Shown: in pieces, positions 9,403-20,200 of the stretch | How the letters are laid out: every line of letters begins with the position of its first letter | Numbering within the stretch: the stretch's first letter is position 1 | Assembly: GCF_025264665.1 (NCBI RefSeq) | Contig: NZ_CP073697.1 | Span: 496,001 to 560,000 of the forward strand | Direction: 5' to 3' | DNA length: 64,000 bases | Source of the DNA: Edaphobacter flagellatus | Lineage (GTDB): Bacteria > Acidobacteriota > Terriglobia > Terriglobales > Acidobacteriaceae | Program-made: the position numbers and the translations under genes | Notes under the pieces: model-generated | What the model was told of the DNA's origin: nothing | The model's input: the letters and a program-made list of their open reading frames with translations, nothing else | Database searches by the model: none

Positions 9403-10656
9403 ATGACTGGCACCGCCGCCTCTTCCAACAGTGAATTTGATGTCATTCTGATTGCCCCCAATGTTTCTGAACAAATGGGCGGCGAGGCCATTAAGGCACT
9501 TCAGATTTACCTGGAACTGGAGCGGCAGGGGGTCCGCGTACACCAGATTACGCATGAACGTGTACAGCCGGAACTGACGAAAAATCACCCTCAGATGAGC
9601 GTGTCGTACGTCTCCGACACCGCAATTGAAAAGACATTGCATCGCGGCAAGATCTTCGAGCAACTTCTGAATATGGTCTTTCTGCACGCTGCTGCCCGAC
9701 AGGCAAGGATTGTTTTGCAAAAGAGTCCCGACGCTGTCGTCCACTTTACGTCTCCGGTATCTCCGGTTTTGCCGTACCCTGTCCTTCCCAATGCAAAGGT
9801 TGTCATTGGACCGATCAACGGCAATATTCATTACCCTCCAGCATTTCGGCATCGGGAGAAGTTAGCTTACAAAGTGCGCCGATGGCTGCATCCGTCGATG
9901 CAATTTATGCACCGTATCTCCTTTGCAGGGAAACGTACTGCAAACGCTTTGCTTGTCGCTGGCGGTAAAAGGACGTACGAATCACTGCGCATGGCCGGCT
10001 GCAGGAATGAACAACTGGTCGACTCCATCGATAGCGGGATCATGGACCGCCTCTATCAAAGTCCTCGCATAACGCATGAAGGAACGAACTTTCGGTTCTT
10101 TCACAATGGGCGTTTGGTTGAGCACAAGGGGACAGACCTGATTATCAAAAGTCTTCTAAAGACGAAAAACCCAATCGAACTGGACATCATTGGTAGAGGA
10201 CCTGAGCTTGGGAACCTGCGAGCACTTGTTCAGCAGTTGTCTCTCGACAACCGCGTCCGATTCATTGAATGGGTTCCAGACCACAGCAAACTCGCCGATA
10301 TGTTGAGGCAGTACCGAGCATTTGTCTTTCCCAGCTTGGCTGAGGCAAATGGGATCGTCGTGCAGGAGGCTATGGTGCAGGGGCTACCCGTAATCGCATG
10401 CAACTGGGGTGGGCCTTCCCTGCTCGTCACACCTGAGACTGGAATCCTGATCGATCCCATCAGCGAAGATTACGTCATCGACCAACTGGCATCTTCTATG
10501 GATCTTTTAGCAGAGGATGGTGCTCTTGCTGAGAGCATGTCCATTCAGGCAAGATCTCGTGCATACGAGAATGGCTATCTATGGTCTGGGGTAATTCGAG
10601 ACTGGCGCAAGATTTACGCGAAGGTAACCGCCTCACGGGTAACTTCTCGGGCATAA
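9403..10656 (+). CDS. GT4 family glycosyltransferase
   Basis: A 417-residue GT-B fold glycosyltransferase. The N-terminal domain begins DVILIAPNVSEQMGGEAIKA. The C-terminal donor-binding domain has FRFFHNGRLVEHKGTDLII, LDIIGRGPEL, FIEWVPDHSKL and FVFPSLAEANGIVVQEAMVQGLPVI, including the E(x7)E motif of GT4 enzymes. It likely adds a sugar to a cell-surface polysaccharide repeat. GAGG lies about 10 bases before ATG 9403. It is separated by 233 bases from the biosynthetic operon that follows and is probably not part of it. Confidence 0.9.
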   Translation: MTGTAASSNSEFDVILIAPNVSEQMGGEAIKALQIYLELERQGVRVHQITHERVQPELTKNHPQMSVSYVSDTAIEKTLHRGKIFEQLLNMVFLHAAARQARIVLQKSPDAVVHFTSPVSPVLPYPVLPNAKVVIGPINGNIHYPPAFRHREKLAYKVRRWLHPSMQFMHRISFAGKRTANALLVAGGKRTYESLRMAGCRNEQLVDSIDSGIMDRLYQSPRITHEGTNFRFFHNGRLVEHKGTDLIIKSLLKTKNPIELDIIGRGPELGNLRALVQQLSLDNRVRFIEWVPDHSKLADMLRQYRAFVFPSLAEANGIVVQEAMVQGLPVIACNWGGPSLLVTPETGILIDPISEDYVIDQLASSMDLLAEDGALAESMSIQARSRAYENGYLWSGVIRDWRKIYAKVTASRVTSRA

Positions 10657-10889
10657 GACATATACACCTTCATAAAAATGCAAAACTGCCTTATTTGGCG
10701 GGATTTTTCGTGTTTTTGTGTATACGTCCTGTGATAGATTGGCGCTATTAATAAGCAGCGGTGGCTGCGTGGGTTCTCCATTTTATTAACATCTCGGTGG
10801 GTCCGTGGAGAGACATCTCCTGAGCCCCAATTTATCTGTCCGATAGAAGTTCTTCTGGTCGAATTAGAAATTCTTTAGGAGTAGGTGTT

Positions 10890-11840
10890 ATGGCACATAG
10901 CGCACCGGTCATCCCTCAATCCAACATCCCACTTAGCGTGGCTTCTCTTCCAACGGACGCTGCTATCCGTTTCGAGACGCCTTCTTTTGCTGAAATCTTT
11001 AATGTTGAGCCAGTGGCAACATCCCATAACCTGAGCACTCTCAATATATTTTCTCAAGATGCGTTACGGGCACTTGCGGAAAAGTATCAGGCCAATCCTC
11101 AGGATGCTTTTGTAGCTTCGAGCGCGCCGTCAGCCAATGCAGATTTCAATTCCGTTCCCCATGGTCAACATGCCCCACATGTAGCAATGACTCTGCTGGA
11201 TGAGCAGCCCTATCGCGTTCTTCTGAAACGTCCTGAAAAATACGATGCCGACTTCCGTGAATTGATTCATACGATTCTGCAGTGCATCTCCGATGCGAGA
11301 GGCGGGTTCGGACGTGAGAAAGTTGTGCGACTTGAATCCTCTGTCTTCATCACTTCAGCAAAATCGACAACCCCCATTCACTTTGATCCTGAGATCGGCT
11401 TTTTTTGTCAGATTGCCGGTGAAAAGATTTATCACGTGTATCCTCCAGCCAATGTTACGGAACCTGAACTCGAGCCGTTTTATATCAAAAGCTCGGTTGA
11501 GATTGGCAAGGTCGATGTAAACCGACGCGATCCTGCCCGCGAACATGTCTTTCACCTTTCGGCAGGAAAAGGCTTACATCAGCCTCAGAATGCACCACAT
11601 TGGGTAGAGACCTGCTCGTCGCAGTCGATCTCGTATTCCGTAGTGCTGGAAACGGATGCAACTCGATCCTTAGGACGGACGAGGGCGTTCAATCACTACG
11701 TTCGTATGGCTGGGCTGGCGCCGTCGACTCCAGGTGAGCATCCAGCCGCAGACGCACTGAAAGCAAACGCCATGAATGCCATTCTCCCCATGAGAAAACT
11801 AGCTGGGAAGGTTGTGCGGGGGGTACGGGGTCAACATTGA
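10890..11840 (+). CDS. Cupin/JmjC-like Fe(II)- and 2-oxoglutarate-type oxygenase
   Basis: A 316-residue protein. Its centre resembles the cupin_8/JmjC fold: TTPIHFDPE gives an HxD iron-binding pair, GEKIYHVYPPAN resembles the following strand with a possible 2-oxoglutarate-binding Lys, and QNAPHWVE supplies a plausible distal His. Such enzymes hydroxylate amino-acid residues, free amino acids or peptidyl intermediates. It is the first gene before the NRPS genes on the same strand, 360 bases upstream. A tailoring role, for example hydroxylation of Thr or the diamino acid, is inferred, not shown. TAGGAG about eight bases before ATG 10890 supports the start. A structural cupin without oxygenase activity is the alternative. 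Confidence 0.65.
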   Translation: MAHSAPVIPQSNIPLSVASLPTDAAIRFETPSFAEIFNVEPVATSHNLSTLNIFSQDALRALAEKYQANPQDAFVASSAPSANADFNSVPHGQHAPHVAMTLLDEQPYRVLLKRPEKYDADFRELIHTILQCISDARGGFGREKVVRLESSVFITSAKSTTPIHFDPEIGFFCQIAGEKIYHVYPPANVTEPELEPFYIKSSVEIGKVDVNRRDPAREHVFHLSAGKGLHQPQNAPHWVETCSSQSISYSVVLETDATRSLGRTRAFNHYVRMAGLAPSTPGEHPAADALKANAMNAILPMRKLAGKVVRGVRGQH

Positions 11841-12200
11841 ACTAAAATAGATGCGAGGAAGCACTGGAAGTAAACTTTCCTGTGAATTACCCCAATGTTT
11901 AGCTAGACAAAAATGAATGTGCTCTACGCCTGTGGAGAGACCTAAAGCACAGAAATATATAGAATTACTTCCTTTGTTGTTTTTGGACTGCATTGCCTTC
12001 TGGGTTCCCGATCATCCGAGGAGAGAGTATGGAAAAGCATCTTTCATTATCCGCAGATGGATTCGAATCATCTGCCGAGCCGTGCTCTGCTCTGTGTCTA
12101 AAGTGGCCAGCATCTGCCATCAGACACAAGACGCTAACTGATCCAAACTGTCCGAGTTCGCGATAACGCTAGCTTTTGCATACAACACAAGAGCTATCGC
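11841..12200 (+). other. Intergenic region before the NRPS genes
   Basis: This 360-base gap between the oxygenase and the NRPS initiation module contains no recognisable protein domain, terminator hairpin or clear sigma-70 promoter. Its only notable content is a 45-codon frame with a good ribosome-binding site (separate entry). Confidence 0.5.
12029..12166 (+). CDS. Possible 45-residue small protein ahead of the NRPS genes
   Basis: A short frame starts at ATG 12029 directly after GAGGAGAG, one of the best Shine-Dalgarno-like sequences in the window, and ends at TAA 12166. The peptide is 45 residues, begins MEKHLSLSADGFESS and has three Cys and no membrane helix or known motif. It is not an MbtH-like protein (no NxEx or WP pattern). 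It ends 35 bases before the NRPS frame opens. It could be a leader peptide, a small pathway protein or a chance frame. Confidence 0.3.
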   Translation: MEKHLSLSADGFESSAEPCSALCLKWPASAIRHKTLTDPNCPSSR

Positions 12201-14225
12201 TTGTCATGTATCCGTATGACAACATGGATGAAAGACCCTAGCAGAGTACCTATGGCATTACAAACCTCCAATCTCACCGACCCGCTCGTGGCAGGAGAAC
12301 TGAACGACTTCTCCAGAGGGGAAACCTCTGGCAATTCTCTGATATCGCTATTTGAGATTGCTGCAAGAAAGCACAAAGATCGCAACGCCATTGCCTATCA
12401 AGCCGATCAGATCACATATGGCGAATTAAACCGGGCTGCAAACCGGATGGCACGACTTCTTCGCAACCAGTCACTGCATCCTGGGCAGATCGTTGCTATT
12501 TATCTCGATCGCTCAATCGAAATGCTGGTTGCCATGCTGGGTGTTCTAAAAGCGGGTGGGGCTTATCTTCCTATCGACCCGAATTACCCATCTGCTCGTG
12601 TCGTTCAAACGCTCGAAGACGCTCGCCCCGTTCTAGTAATCACCAATCAGAAGTTAGCTGCCCAGCTTGGAGAAGTTCCGGGGCAGCTCCTCTTATTGAA
12701 TGAGCGTCCAGACACAACCAGCGAAGACGAGGCCAATCCTCCTTTGCAGGCGCATGCAGATGACTTGGCGTATGCCATGTACACCTCCGGCTCAACCGGC
12801 AAGCCCAAAGGGGTACTTGTTACTCATCGCAATGTCGTTCGCCTGCTCACGCAAACCGAGCCCTGGTTTCATTTCGACCAGGATGACATCTGGACGATGT
12901 TTCATTCCTTCGCCTTTGATTTTTCGGTCTGGGAGATTTGGGGACCACTGACAACAGGCGGAAAGCTTGTGATCGTTCCGTTTGTAACAAGCCGGTCACC
13001 GGAGGATTTTTACGCACTTCTCTCGGAACAAAAAGTAACGGTACTCAATCAAACACCATCCGCATTCTCGCTCCTCAATCAGGTAGAGGAGTCGGGCAAG
13101 AGATTACCTCTCGCTCTACGGCTGGTGATCTTTGGTGGAGAAGCACTCCAGTATCGATCCTTACGCAGTTGGTTTAATCGTCATGGAGATGAGATGCCCC
13201 AACTCGTCAACATGTACGGCATTACGGAGACCACGGTCCATGTAACCTATCGCATCGTACGGAAGGTCGATGCCGAAGACGAACAGGACAGTCTCATTGG
13301 CGTGCCGATTCCCGATCTTCAGATTCACCTTCTCGGCTCTGATCTGCTCCCCGTAGCCGAAGGAGAGATTGGAGAGATATGCATTGGTGGCGGTGGCGTC
13401 GCGCGAGGATATCTTAATCGCCCTGAACTGACAGCGGAGCGTTTTGTACCTGATCCATCAGGTGTCCCTGGAGCTACACTCTATCGCTCGGGAGATCTTG
13501 CTCGACGGCGTGCGGATGGGGAGCTTGTTTATCTCGGACGTGGCGATAGCCAGGTCAAAATCAACGGATTCCGGATTGAACTTGGAGAGGTCGAGGCTGC
13601 AATCGCCGACTATCCCGGAGTTCAGCAGGTGTGCGTCGCCGCTCATGCCAACGACGACGGGCAACAACGACTCGCGGCATATTTCGTCATGTCAGATGAG
13701 AGCCGACCCACTCCTGGCGAGATCAGCCGTTTTCTGTCTCAACGCCTGCCCCCGCAGATGCTGCCAGCCTTTTATACACAGATTGAGGCTATCCCTTTAA
13801 CCGGCAACGGCAAGGTAGATCGCGCAATGCTTCCAAAGCCTGCCTCCGGTTCAAACACCGCATCGGATTCGACAGCACCTTCCATCGTCTATGAATCCCA
13901 TACACAAGAGCTGGTTGCAGAGGTGTGGCGAGCGGTTCTGAATGCATCTCAAGTCGGCCTGGACGATAACTTCTTCGACATCGGCGGGACATCGGTGCTT
14001 CTTGTCTCGGTGCGGACGCAACTTCAGCAACGGCTCAACCGGGCAATTCCAGTGACTTGGATGTTCGAGTTCACGACGGTTCGCTCCATCGCGACACAAC
14101 TTAGCGAAGCCCAGGCAGGCACTCCATCACCATCCACCGCTCCTTTGAACGCGGCGCAGGAACAAGCGCGCAAACAGAGAGAGGCTTTTGCAAAAATGCG
14201 CGCGGCAAGAGGAACGTCAAGATGA
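12201..14225 (+). CDS. NRPS initiation module A(Thr)-PCP
   Basis: A free-standing adenylation plus carrier protein with no C domain. Numbered from 12201: A3 YTSGSTGKPKG near 194, A4 FDFSVWE near 240, A5 NMYGITETT, A8 QVKINGFRIELGE, A10 GNGKVDR; carrier DNFFDIGGTS with phosphopantetheine Ser near 598. The ten specificity residues read DFWNIGMVHK, the well-known threonine code. It should activate L-Thr and load its own carrier, feeding the KS of the next protein. Its stop overlaps the next start (ATGA), so translation is coupled. The frame opens at TTG 12201; ATG 12216, 12228 or 12252 are also possible starts and no ribosome-binding site decides. Confidence 0.93.
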   Translation: MSCIRMTTWMKDPSRVPMALQTSNLTDPLVAGELNDFSRGETSGNSLISLFEIAARKHKDRNAIAYQADQITYGELNRAANRMARLLRNQSLHPGQIVAIYLDRSIEMLVAMLGVLKAGGAYLPIDPNYPSARVVQTLEDARPVLVITNQKLAAQLGEVPGQLLLLNERPDTTSEDEANPPLQAHADDLAYAMYTSGSTGKPKGVLVTHRNVVRLLTQTEPWFHFDQDDIWTMFHSFAFDFSVWEIWGPLTTGGKLVIVPFVTSRSPEDFYALLSEQKVTVLNQTPSAFSLLNQVEESGKRLPLALRLVIFGGEALQYRSLRSWFNRHGDEMPQLVNMYGITETTVHVTYRIVRKVDAEDEQDSLIGVPIPDLQIHLLGSDLLPVAEGEIGEICIGGGGVARGYLNRPELTAERFVPDPSGVPGATLYRSGDLARRRADGELVYLGRGDSQVKINGFRIELGEVEAAIADYPGVQQVCVAAHANDDGQQRLAAYFVMSDESRPTPGEISRFLSQRLPPQMLPAFYTQIEAIPLTGNGKVDRAMLPKPASGSNTASDSTAPSIVYESHTQELVAEVWRAVLNASQVGLDDNFFDIGGTSVLLVSVRTQLQQRLNRAIPVTWMFEFTTVRSIATQLSEAQAGTPSPSTAPLNAAQEQARKQREAFAKMRAARGTSR

Positions 14226-17200
14226 CTTCGTTTGAAGAGAACATATACGACGAAGTATCTTCGGGCTCTGGCCTCGAGGGGATAGCCATTGTTGGCATGT
14301 CAGGCCGGTTTCCTGGCGCTTCCAGCGTCCAGGAGTTCTGGCGCAACCAGCTCGCTGGCATAGAAGCAATTTCCCAATTCAGCCTTGAGGAGTTGGAACT
14401 CTCAGGAGATAAAGCCGCAGCACACGAACCTAACTATGTTCGGGCGCGATCCATTCTGAAAGATATTGAGATGTTTGATGCCGAGTTCTTCGGCATCCTT
14501 CCCAAGGAAGCTCTGCTCATGGATCCACAGCACCGGCTCTTCCTCGAATGTTGCTGGGAAGCACTGGAAGATGCTGCCTATAACCCTTTCGACTATGTTG
14601 GGTCGATCGGTATTGTTGCGGGGTCAAGTTACGGAAGCTACTTTCTGTCGCAGCTCTGCAAGCAACCGGGATTTGCGCAAAATTTTCTTGAGAACTACCA
14701 GATCGGCAACTACTCCAGCATGATGGGGAATCAGCCGGAGTTTCTGCCGACACGCGTCTCTTACAAGCTCAACCTCAGAGGCCCCAGCTACGCAATTCAA
14801 ACCGCATGCTCCACGTCTTTGCTTGCTGTATGCCAGGCATGCCAGAGTCTGCTGACTTACCAAAGCGACATGATGCTTGCAGGCGGAGTCTCCATCACGC
14901 TGCCACAGAAGCGCGGCTACATCTATCAGGAAGGTGGAATGGGCTCCGCTGATGGACATTGCAGACCGTTCGATAAAGATGCTCAGGGTACCGTCTTCGG
15001 CAGCGGCATCGGCGTTGTCTTGCTCAAGCGCCTGGAAGATGCTGTAGCTGACGGCGATCATGTTTATGCTGTCATTCGTGGATTTGCATCCAACAACGAC
15101 GGCGCAACCAAGATCGGCTATACAGCCCCAAGCATTGACGGACAAGCAAGCGTCATCACCATGGCGCAGCAGTCTGCGGGGATCGACCCCAGAACGATCG
15201 AATATATCGAAGCCCACGGCACGGCAACCCCGCTCGGCGATCCTATTGAGCTTGCCGCACTCACAAAGGCTTTTCGTACAAGCACCAATGACAACGGCTT
15301 CTGCACGATAGGAACAGCTAAAGCCAATGTCGGACATCTGGATATAGCTTCAGGTATCACCGGGCTGATCCACGCAACGCATGTGGTCAAATACGGCCAG
15401 TTTCCTCCAACGCTGAACTTTAAACAGCCGACCGACAAGTTCGATTTCGCATCCAGTCCATTTAAAGTCACAGCAACCGCAGATACATGGAAGACCAGCA
15501 GCCATCCACGTCGCGCCGGAGTAAGTGCCTTTGGCGTCGGTGGAACAAATGCACACGTCATCCTTGAAGAAACTCCGCCTCCTAATTCCACGTCACCATC
15601 GCGGCCGGTGCAATTGCTTCTTCTCTCTGCCCGGTCGAAGGAAGCTTTAGACGCCGCAACACGAAATCTTGCGGAATACTTCAAAGCCACCCCTGAAGCT
15701 CACCTCGCAGATGTTGCTTACACGCTTCAAGTTGGCAGAAAAGCATTTGACTATCGCAGGACTGTCGCAGCAGACTCAACAGCCTCAGCCATCTCTGCGC
15801 TCGAATCCAGTCTTACGACTGGAGGCAACTACAGCAAGAGGAAGTCCTCCCCTCTTCGCATCAGTTTCATGTTCCCCGGACAGGGAGCTCAGCACGTGAA
15901 TATGGCACGTGAGGTTTACAAGACGGAGCCAGCCTTCCGTCAGGCTTTCGACCAATGTGCTTCCCTGCTGCATGCTGAAATCGGTGTCGACCTGCGCGAA
16001 ACGTTGTTTCAAGACGCAGCTGGATCAGGGTTCGATACGACGCAGACTTACTTTGCTCAACCTGCAATCTTCGCAGTTGAATACTCGCTGGCTCAGCTTT
16101 GGATGTCGTGGGGCGTTGAACCGCAAGCCATGATCGGGCACAGTATCGGTGAATTCGTCGCCGCCTGTCTGGCAGGAGTCTTCTCGCTCGAAGATGCTCT
16201 TCATCTTGTCGCAATACGTGGGCGCCTCATGCAAGAGCTGCCTAAAGGCGACATGCTGAGTGTCAGAACAAGTGAGGCCGAGATCACGCCATTGCTTGGG
16301 GACAGCCTGAGCATCGCAGCGATCAACGCACCACTGCTTTGTGTTGCTTCCGGGCCTGGCGAAGCTATCGCCAGATTAGAAGATGAGCTGACGAAGCGTG
16401 GGGTGATGCATCGTAAGTTGTACACATCACATGCCTTCCACTCTTCCATGATGGACCCCATTCTGGCATCATTTCGGCAAGAGGTGGATAAAGTGCGCCT
16501 CTCCAGTCCGACGGTTCCGTACATATCATGTGTGACCGGTAACTGGATTACGGCTAAGGAGGCAACCGATCCCGCCTACTGGACTCGTCATGTGAGAGAA
16601 AGCGTTCGCTTCTCTCAAGGCGTTTCCTTACTGATGCAGGAAGATTTTGCTCTATTAGAGGTGGGCCCAGGAAGCACTCTTGCCACGCTGGCCAGGCAAC
16701 ATAACGCTCTAGCCAAAGAGAAGGTGATCCTCTCTTCTTTGAGCGATGGCAACCCCGAGCATCGCGAAGATTTTGTTCTACAGCAATCACTAGGAACGCT
16801 TTGGGCCAATGGAACGACCATAAGCTGGGAGAAGCTTCATGCAGAGGAAAAACGCCTGCGTATTTCCCTCCCAACCTATCCGTTTGAACGGAGACGCTTC
16901 TGGTTTAGCGACTCCCAGGCAATCGTCGATGAAGGATTTACTACAACAACGGGAGAGAACCCGGTCGGGCCAGGTGAAAGCGTACCAGCCCTGATTTCGA
17001 AGGAGATCGTATTCATGAGTGAGACCACTCCCCAAGGCGTGAGTATTCCGCGGAAAGACTATCTGCGCGGTCTGATCGCCAATATCTTTGAGGAGCTTTC
17101 TGGCCTCACCATCGCCGACAGCGAACAAAATGCCTCATTTCTTGAGCTTGGATTCGACTCCCTATTTCTGACTCAGGTATCTCAGGGCCTGCAGAGCAAG

Positions 17201-20200
17201 TTTGGCATTAAGATCACGTTCCGCCAGCTTATGGGCGATCAATCGACATTGCTGGCGCTATCGGACTATATTGATCAACAACTTCCGCAGGGTGTGTTTG
17301 AAAGCCCCGTATCCGGAGAAGCTCAGGTGGGAAATGCAACGCCCGGCTCCGCAGGCGGAAACGCAGCTTCCGCTGCTGCACCCCAACCGGTCCAACCGGC
17401 AGCGCCTCAGTATGGCTCCGGTACAGCACCTGCCAACTCGCTTGAACAATTGATGCGCGACCAGTTGCAGGCAATGAATCAGCTCTTTGCCCAACAGATC
17501 TCTGTCCTGCAAGCCACAAGCAATGCACCGCAGGTGGCCACTGCCCCTACAGTTTCTGCTCCAGTCGCAGCACCAATCAGGACTACAGCAGCAACGGATA
17601 CACCGAAAGATTCGGCTGGAGTTGAACTGAAAGGCTATACACCTTTCAAGCCTCTACAGAAAAACGTCTCTGGAGAGCTGACACGGCGGCAAATTGAGCA
17701 CATCAAGAAACTGACTGAGTTTTATACCAGCCGTACAGCGACCTCGAAACATAAAACGCAGGAAAGTCGTAAGTATCTGGCCGACCCTCGTGTTGTTGCC
17801 GGATTCCGTGTCCAGTGGAAAGAGGTGATCTACCCGATCATCACCAAACGCTCAAAAGGCTCTCATCTCTGGGATCTGGATGGCAATGAGTACGTCGATA
17901 TCCTGAACGGTTTTGGCCCCATCATGTTGGGACACCGTCCTGATTTCGTCGAAGAGGCCATCGCAAAACAGCTGCACGAAGGCTTTGAGATTGGACCGCA
18001 GACAATTCTTGCAGGTGAAGTCGCCAAAGCTCTGTGTGAGATGACAGGCAACGAGCGCGCCACCTTCTGCAATACAGGATCAGAAGCGGTGATGGCTGCA
18101 ATGCGCTTGGCCCGCACTCTCTCAGGCAAGAACAAGGTGGTCTTCTTTGCCGGCGACTATCACGGCATGTTTGACGAGGTGCTGGTCAAAGGATTTAAGC
18201 GCGCGGGAGTTCCTCAGTCCGCTCCCATTGCGCCAGGAATTCCCCGTGAATCCGTCTCCAACATGATCGTGCTCGACTACGGCACAGATGAATCCCTGGA
18301 GTGGATCCGCATGCACATCCATGAGCTTGCTGCTGTACTCGTCGAGCCTGTGCAGAGCCGCCACCCCAACTTACAACCCGTCGCGTTTCTACGTGAGCTA
18401 CGCAAGATTACAGAAGAAGCCGATGTATGCCTGATCTTCGATGAGGTTGTGACAGGATTCCGCTCACACCCCGGAGGATGCCAGGCACTCTTCAATATTC
18501 GCGCCGACCTTGCAACCTACGGCAAGGTGATCGCTGGCGGCATGCCGATGGGTATCCTTGCGGGCAAAGCGCGCTACATGGATGCTCTGGACGGGGGCAT
18601 GTGGCAGTATGGCGACGACTCCTTCCCTGAGACTGGCGTAACATTCTTTGCCGGCACCTTTGTCCGTCATCCCTTGGCGATGGCTGCATGCGCCGCCGTG
18701 TTGAAATATCTCAAAGAGCAAGGTCCCGAACTGCAACAACGCCTGACGCAACGAACGAGCGATCTGGTAGCTCGCCTGAATGGTTTGCTTGCAGAAAACA
18801 AACTTCCCACCAAGATCGAGACCTTCGCCAGCTTCTTCTATTTCAGCCTGCCCAGCGATTTCCGCTTCGGCAGCATCTTCTACACGCATCTGCGCTCAAA
18901 GGGGATTTATTTGCTGGAAGGCTTCCCCTGCTTCCTAACCACTGCGCACAGTGATGAAGATCTGGAAAAGGTTTACCGCGCTTTCAAAGAAACGATCGCC
19001 GAAATGCAGGCGGGCGAACTTCTTCCTCTGCCCACAGGATCGACCTCTGAGCGAGTCGCAGCGGAAACGTTCGAAACAACCGGGAGCGCCACAAGCGCTC
19101 CGATCACGGAATCGCAGATGGAGATTCTGCTTTCCGCCGAACTGTCTTCTGAGGCAAATTGCAGCTTCAATGAATCCTTTACGCTGCGCCTGCGCGGCGA
19201 CCTCAACCAGCAGGCGCTGGAAGATTCGTTAACGGACCTCTTGACGCGGCATCAAGCTCTTCGTGCGACATTCGATCAAAATGCCGGCAAACAGTACTTC
19301 ACAGCTCCAGCCTCCGTACACCTGCCAGTCGTTGATCTTTCCAGCCTCACATCGGAACAGCAACAAGACCACCTGAGCATTCTTATCGAAGAAGATGCCA
19401 AGCAGGCCTTCGACCTAAAGCTTGGCCCCTTGGTGCGGATGCAACTGCTACGCTTCGGCGTGCAGGACCACGCTCTCCTCTTTAGCGCACATCATGTTGT
19501 CTGCGATGGATGGAGCATTAACGTTCTTCTTGACGAACTTTCGAAGATCTATAGTGCGCGTGTTACCGGGAGTGTCCCTGCTCTTGATCCAGTCATGTCG
19601 TTCAGTGAATATGCACTCTCGCAGGAGAAGCACTTCGCCGGAATCGAAGGCGCTGCGGTGGAGTCTTACTGGGTCAAAAAATTTGAGATTCTTCCTCCCC
19701 TACTCGATCTCCCGCTGGATCATCCACATCCAGCGATGAAGAGTTTTGAAGGAGCGACCTATAGCCGGAAGATCGACCTTCAAACATTGAAGGATATTAA
19801 GAAGGCGGGAGCGCAGCAGAAGTGCACTCTCTTCGTCACGTTGCTTAGTGCCTTCTCCGCATTGCTATCGCGCCTCTCCGGACAAGACGATATCGTCATT
19901 GGGATCCCAGCTGCTGGTCAGTCTCTTATCGAAGACAAGACGCTGGTTGGGCATTGCGTCAACTTCGTTCCCATGCGAACTCTTCCAGCAGAGGGCCTAT
20001 CGACAGCGCAGTTCCTGGATCAAGTTCGCAAAACGGTCTTCGATGCCTACGACCACCAGAACTACACCTTCGGACGCCTCGTCCGTAAGCTTTCCATTCC
20101 GAGAAACGCCAGCAGGCTCCCTCTTCTTGAAGTGCAGTTCAACCTCGAGAAGATCGGGGGAGCTTTAAACTTCAGCAACCTGCAATCTGAGGTCACCCCA

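Noticed and set aside
9283-9852. Open frame of 189 codons on the minus strand
   Set aside because: It overlaps the 5' half of the GT4 gene. The composition is rich in Cys, Arg and Asn with no motif, so it is a shadow frame.
10670-10720. Possible terminator after the GT4 gene
   Set aside because: A short GCC/GGC stem is followed by a T-rich stretch, but the stem has several mismatches and is too weak to call.
14624-15337. Open frame of 237 codons antisense to the KS domain
   Set aside because: It is one of many antisense frames across the megasynthase genes and lacks motifs.
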